Part shown: in pieces, positions 6,987-9,570 of the stretch
Layout of the letters: every line of letters starts with the position of its first letter
How positions within the stretch are numbered: the stretch's first letter is position 1
Source of the DNA: Candidatus Zophobacter franzmannii
GTDB lineage: Bacteria; Cloacimonadota; Cloacimonadia; Cloacimonadales; JAFGVF01
Assembly: GCA_030765245.1 (NCBI GenBank)
Contig: JAVCCX010000215.1
Location: forward strand, 1-9,570
Length of the DNA stretch: 9,570 nucleotides
Direction of reading: 5' to 3'
Notes under the pieces: generated by a model
What the model saw: only the letters and a program-made list of their open reading frames with translations
Databases searched by the model: none
What the model was told of the DNA's origin: nothing
Position numbers and translations under genes: made by a program

Positions 6987-7250
6987 TTAGCTGTCAAAAC
7001 CGACACATCTACCTGCTCCCATTCGTTTGAGTGAGAGTAACTCAATCCCATTATTACAACTGAGATGGGCTATATCTTTGCCCTCAAATCCTATTTTATT
7101 CAACATCCCAAGTTCAGGATCAACCTGAAAGATATAGTTCGGATCTGAATACTTCTTATCCCATTCCTCATACTTAGCTTTTTGATGATAGGGCATCACT
7201 TCATTCCATGCTTTTCTATTCGCTTGGGTAAATTTTTTATATTCTTCCAT
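6987..7250 (-). pseudogene. Truncated class I SAM-dependent methyltransferase (N-terminal relic)
   Basis: The 87 codons match the beginning of small-molecule-type methyltransferases: FTQANRKAWNEVMPYHQKAK at 7-26 and motif I at 62-72 (HLSCNNGIELL). The acidic strand then starts as GRCVGFD (80-86) and hits TAA one codon later, where relatives of about 250-270 residues continue with GFDIS and the rest of the Rossmann fold. Without that the protein cannot form a SAM site, so it is probably inactive. A good ribosome-binding site (GAGGAG) remains ahead of the ATG. Another frame across the break reads V-L-T-A-K-M-K-stop (7003-6980), like a methyltransferase C-terminus, which suggests an internal deletion rather than a point mutation. 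Some translation into a short peptide remains possible. Confidence 0.75.
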
Positions 7251-7291
7251 AACTCCTCGGAGCTAAATAGATAGCTTTGATTATGACAGTC

Positions 7292-7307
7292 AATTGTACT
7301 TACAATT
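7292..7307. repeat. Short perfect inverted repeat at the end of the exported-protein gene
   Basis: AATTGTA and TACAATT flank two bases, forming a 7-bp inverted repeat that overlaps the stop codon of the 603-residue gene. On the minus strand it is not followed by a T run, so a simple intrinsic terminator is not supported. It is AT-rich and may be chance or an operator-like site. Confidence 0.3.
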
Positions 7308-9117
7308 ACTCAAACTCGAAATTAGAGACACCGGTAATGGAGCCATCAGCTGATTTTTCAGGCTGCCAAGAACGAACCATAATCGTCGGTTTATCAGGAT
7401 TCTTAAGGTCAAACATAAGGAAAAGATAACCCTTATCCCGATAATCTGATGAATAGTAATACTGTCCAATCTGCATACCGAATACTTTTCGTCCTTTACT
7501 TGTAACTCTATCTATCCTGTTATTTGAGAAATGTAAGTTGATAAAATCCTTCTGGGCAAACTGCGTTTCAAGCCTCTCAATGTATTCACCTTTATGAAGT
7601 CTAACATACTCAATAAATTCACTTCCAAGTTGTTGATATATCTTGTCTGCATAATCATCGGGTTTTCGTTGTACAATTCTACCGATTATGATGAGGGCTT
7701 CGTCACTGAAGACATCTTTAATAAAATCCAAGTCTTTCAAACAATACGCAGTCTTGTATTGCTCCACGAAATTAACAATCAAAGCCTTTTCCTCTTTTGT
7801 CCCGTATTTCTTAGACATAATATCATTAATAGCTGTATCGGAGAGTGAGAATGTTATTCCTTCAATCATATTATCCTTATCAAAGACCAAGTTTACTTTC
7901 TCAGTAAAGCTCTCTTTAGAGTCTGTAAAATCAAACTTTAGTGGGATGCTCCGAATTATACTCATATCTCCAACCTGCAATCTCTTGAGAGTCACCTTTT
8001 CAGGTATTATTTTCGCATTACCGTAACCAATGAGGGCATTAAAATCTTTGAATCCCTTTGCTGTGAAAAATCTACGGGCTTTGGCAATATCTTTACTGAT
8101 AACTGAGTTAATAACGATATCCAGGACTTTTACCTGTTCAGACTTAATCTCCGGGCTATATGTAACCTCTGATTGAGCTGACTTAACTGCTATCGGGTTT
8201 TTCTTTGCCGGAAAACACCTTTTCCCGGCATTCGCGATTTTCAATGGTTTCATGGAATTGAGTGTTTTGGCTATTTCCCCACTAAATCCATGCTGTTTAA
8301 AGCTACAATCTATATCCAGTTTTATAAAGTCCATTGTTGAAGCCATACTTTTATTGATACTGAAATAACCTTTTCCGCTAGCCCAGCGTTCATAATCAGA
8401 CCAGACCTTACCGTCAAAATACTTGATTAACAGACCATCAGCAGGTATTCCTTTGTAGGTCGCTGAAAGGATGTACTCATAGCAATTGGAACCTTCGATA
8501 TCCTTGACCGACTCAATCTCTATTTTAATCTGTTTTAAGATGTTTTCTATTTCATTTTTAAGGGCATTACTCAACAATCTTTCTTTTCCGTTGAAGTAAT
8601 AGGAAATACTGTTCTTATCAGGATGAGTTTTCAGAAGCATCCTTGCCCAGTAGTAATTTCTAATTGCATCCACTGCGTTGTCATCGTCCAAGGCAATCTC
8701 TCCTTCTGTAACAAGAGAGTATATCAGGTTCTTTCTTTCAGAGAATACCCTATCCCTGTCTTCAGGGGTAATATAGCGATAAACCTTTTTGGGTTCTTTG
8801 GTTGAAGTGGAAGCAACAAACTTTCCGGCATTAGTCAGTTTAATATCTGAAAATGTTTCTATTACGCTCTTGCAGTATTCATCAACCTTGGCATTATCCT
8901 CTTTAGCAATACTCACAAAGCTACTCTTAACTTCCACAATAATCTGAGATGCAAGGTCGTCTAAGGCAAGCTTATCAGCCTCTGCTTCTGTTTTCGCAGT
9001 ACCCATACCAACAATAAGCTCTCTGTTGTTCTGCTTTTGCTTTAGTTGTGCTTCGGTTATCGCTTGCAACACTATTATGCTTAAGATAAATAAAATAACT
9101 AATGCCTGTTTTTTCAT
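7306..9117 (-). CDS. Exported LPP20-like protein with NTF2-like C-terminal domain, function unknown
   Basis: The 603-residue product begins with KK and a hydrophobic stretch (about 5-19), then a probable signal peptidase I site near A-E-A-Q (about residue 24). No lipobox Cys is present, so it should be periplasmic or secreted rather than a lipoprotein. Residues 33-65 (ELIVGMGTAKTEAEADKLALDDLASQI) look like the LPP20 type of fold, in which repeated alanines pack one helix. NAVDAIRNYYWARML (147-161) resembles a helical segment seen in Bacteroidetes-like envelope proteins. Residues about 445-588 (FVEQYKTAYCLKDLDFIKDVFSD ... YLFLMFDLKNPDKPTIMVRSWQPE) fit an NTF2-like domain. The role is unknown; envelope location is inference. 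AAGGAG precedes the ATG at good spacing. Upstream lies only the repeat array, so its promoter is in or beyond those repeats. Confidence 0.85.
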   Translation of the reverse strand: MKKQALVILFILSIIVLQAITEAQLKQKQNNRELIVGMGTAKTEAEADKLALDDLASQIIVEVKSSFVSIAKEDNAKVDEYCKSVIETFSDIKLTNAGKFVASTSTKEPKKVYRYITPEDRDRVFSERKNLIYSLVTEGEIALDDDNAVDAIRNYYWARMLLKTHPDKNSISYYFNGKERLLSNALKNEIENILKQIKIEIESVKDIEGSNCYEYILSATYKGIPADGLLIKYFDGKVWSDYERWASGKGYFSINKSMASTMDFIKLDIDCSFKQHGFSGEIAKTLNSMKPLKIANAGKRCFPAKKNPIAVKSAQSEVTYSPEIKSEQVKVLDIVINSVISKDIAKARRFFTAKGFKDFNALIGYGNAKIIPEKVTLKRLQVGDMSIIRSIPLKFDFTDSKESFTEKVNLVFDKDNMIEGITFSLSDTAINDIMSKKYGTKEEKALIVNFVEQYKTAYCLKDLDFIKDVFSDEALIIIGRIVQRKPDDYADKIYQQLGSEFIEYVRLHKGEYIERLETQFAQKDFINLHFSNNRIDRVTSKGRKVFGMQIGQYYYSSDYRDKGYLFLMFDLKNPDKPTIMVRSWQPEKSADGSITGVSNFEFE

Positions 9118-9136
9118 TTCCTTTCTCCTTTTTCTC

Positions 9137-9335
9137 TGGACTGCATATCTTCTTGGACTGCCTTAAACTTTGGACTGCATCAACTGTGTAGATGCATCTT
9201 CATTTGGACTGCATCAACTGCGTAGATGCTCTTCATTTGGACTGCATCAACTGCGTAGATGCATCTTCATTTGGACTGCATCAACTACGTAGATGCTCTT
9301 CATTTGGACTGCATCAACTGTGTAGATGCATCCGG
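9137..9335. repeat. Tandem 33/34-bp hairpin repeats with two degenerate 17-bp-spaced leaders
   Basis: The core TGGACTGC occurs at 9137, 9154, 9171, 9205, 9238, 9272 and 9305, that is with steps of 17, 17, 34, 33, 34 and 33. Full units run 9169-9202, 9203-9235, 9236-9269 and 9270-9302, with a fifth starting at 9303. Units alternate between ends GATGCATCTTCA (34) and GATGCTCTTCA (33), so a 67-bp pair is itself duplicated. Each unit holds an inverted repeat GCATC...GATGC with a nine-base loop. The loop varies at two positions (TGTGTA, TGCGTA, TACGTA). The copies are otherwise identical, pointing to recent expansion. No spacer-like unique sequence lies between them. Confidence 0.95.
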
Positions 9336-9570
9336 CAACCCGATATAGTAACCGAACTTTATATCTTTTGGATGGCATCAAAGATGTGGTGCCGCTTTTA
9401 AACCGACACAGTCGGTTAACTCCATACTTTGGACTGCATCAACTGTGTAGATGCAACCGGCAAACCGATATAGTAACCGAACTTTATATCTTTTGGATGG
9501 CATCAAAGATGTGGTGCCGCTTTTAAACCGACACAGTCGGTTAACTCCATACTTTGGACTGCATCAACTG
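9303..9570. repeat. 125-bp tandem repeat, two copies and a truncated third, with four inverted repeats per unit
   Basis: Copies start at 9303, 9428 and 9553 (third cut by the window). The first two differ at two positions I can see (GCATCCGGCAACC versus GCAACCGGCAAACC). Each contains the 33/34-type hairpin, then GATATA...TATATC (9342-9347/9360-9365), GGCATC...GGTGCC (9374-9379/9388-9393; perfect as plus-strand RNA with one G-U pair), and AACCGAC-ACA-GTCGGTT (9401-9417). No ORF of substance is present. It occupies, with the shorter array, the whole gene-free right end. It could be a structured noncoding element, a nonautonomous mobile element, or an intergenic satellite. Confidence 0.93.

Noticed and set aside
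9192..9526. Plus-strand peptides with repeated DCINCVD or FGLHQL motifs.
   Set aside because: They are translations of the 33/34-bp and 125-bp DNA repeats; the motif changes frame between units, so no protein repeat is maintained.
9137..9570. CRISPR array at the right end.
   Set aside because: The repeats are directly joined and the whole unit is repeated; there are no unique spacers, and no cas gene is present.

Overview
All recognisable genes lie on the minus strand, so transcription runs from right to left. There is no convincing plus-strand gene and no tRNA or rRNA. The content suggests a Gram-negative-type anaerobic bacterium of moderate-to-low GC, possibly of the FCB group or a candidate phylum such as Cloacimonadota. 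The reasons are separate small PurS and PurQ proteins, a long GlmL/MutL-type protein paired with a barrel-sandwich-like partner, and an exported LPP20-like protein with an NTF2-like C-terminus. This placement is inference from gene content and memory of similar genomes, not from a marker gene.

Right edge to about 7300: positions 9118-9570 hold no gene. They hold a nested tandem repeat of hairpin-forming units, with periods of 33/34 bp and then 125 bp, that runs off the window. Downstream of it (in the minus-strand sense) come an exported 603-residue protein of unknown role and a short relic of a class I SAM-dependent methyltransferase that ends just after motif I.

From 6900 to 1: a promoter-like site precedes a very tightly packed series. 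This is purS, purQ (purine biosynthesis; two of the three FGAM synthase subunits, purL is not here), a ComF-type phosphoribosyltransferase, a small conserved-looking helical protein, a Type II restriction-modification pair, the GlmL-family protein, and a partial gene for its probable partner. Most neighbours overlap by 1-8 bases or sit within about 10 bases of each other, so much of the series could be one transcript.

The restriction-modification pair resembles HinP1I (endonuclease) and M.HhaI (C5-cytosine methyltransferase), so GCGC specificity is predicted. It is AT-rich and sits between the small helical-protein gene and glmL, translationally coupled to the gene before it; it looks like a horizontally acquired insert in a host operon.

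The most unusual points are: (1) an in-frame TAA in glmL followed by 101 further open in-frame codons that look like the missing C-terminal domain and have no start codon of their own; (2) the coupled restriction-modification insert, with endonuclease before methyltransferase and no controller gene; (3) the hairpin repeat array, in which a diverged element keeps a stem in a shifted register.
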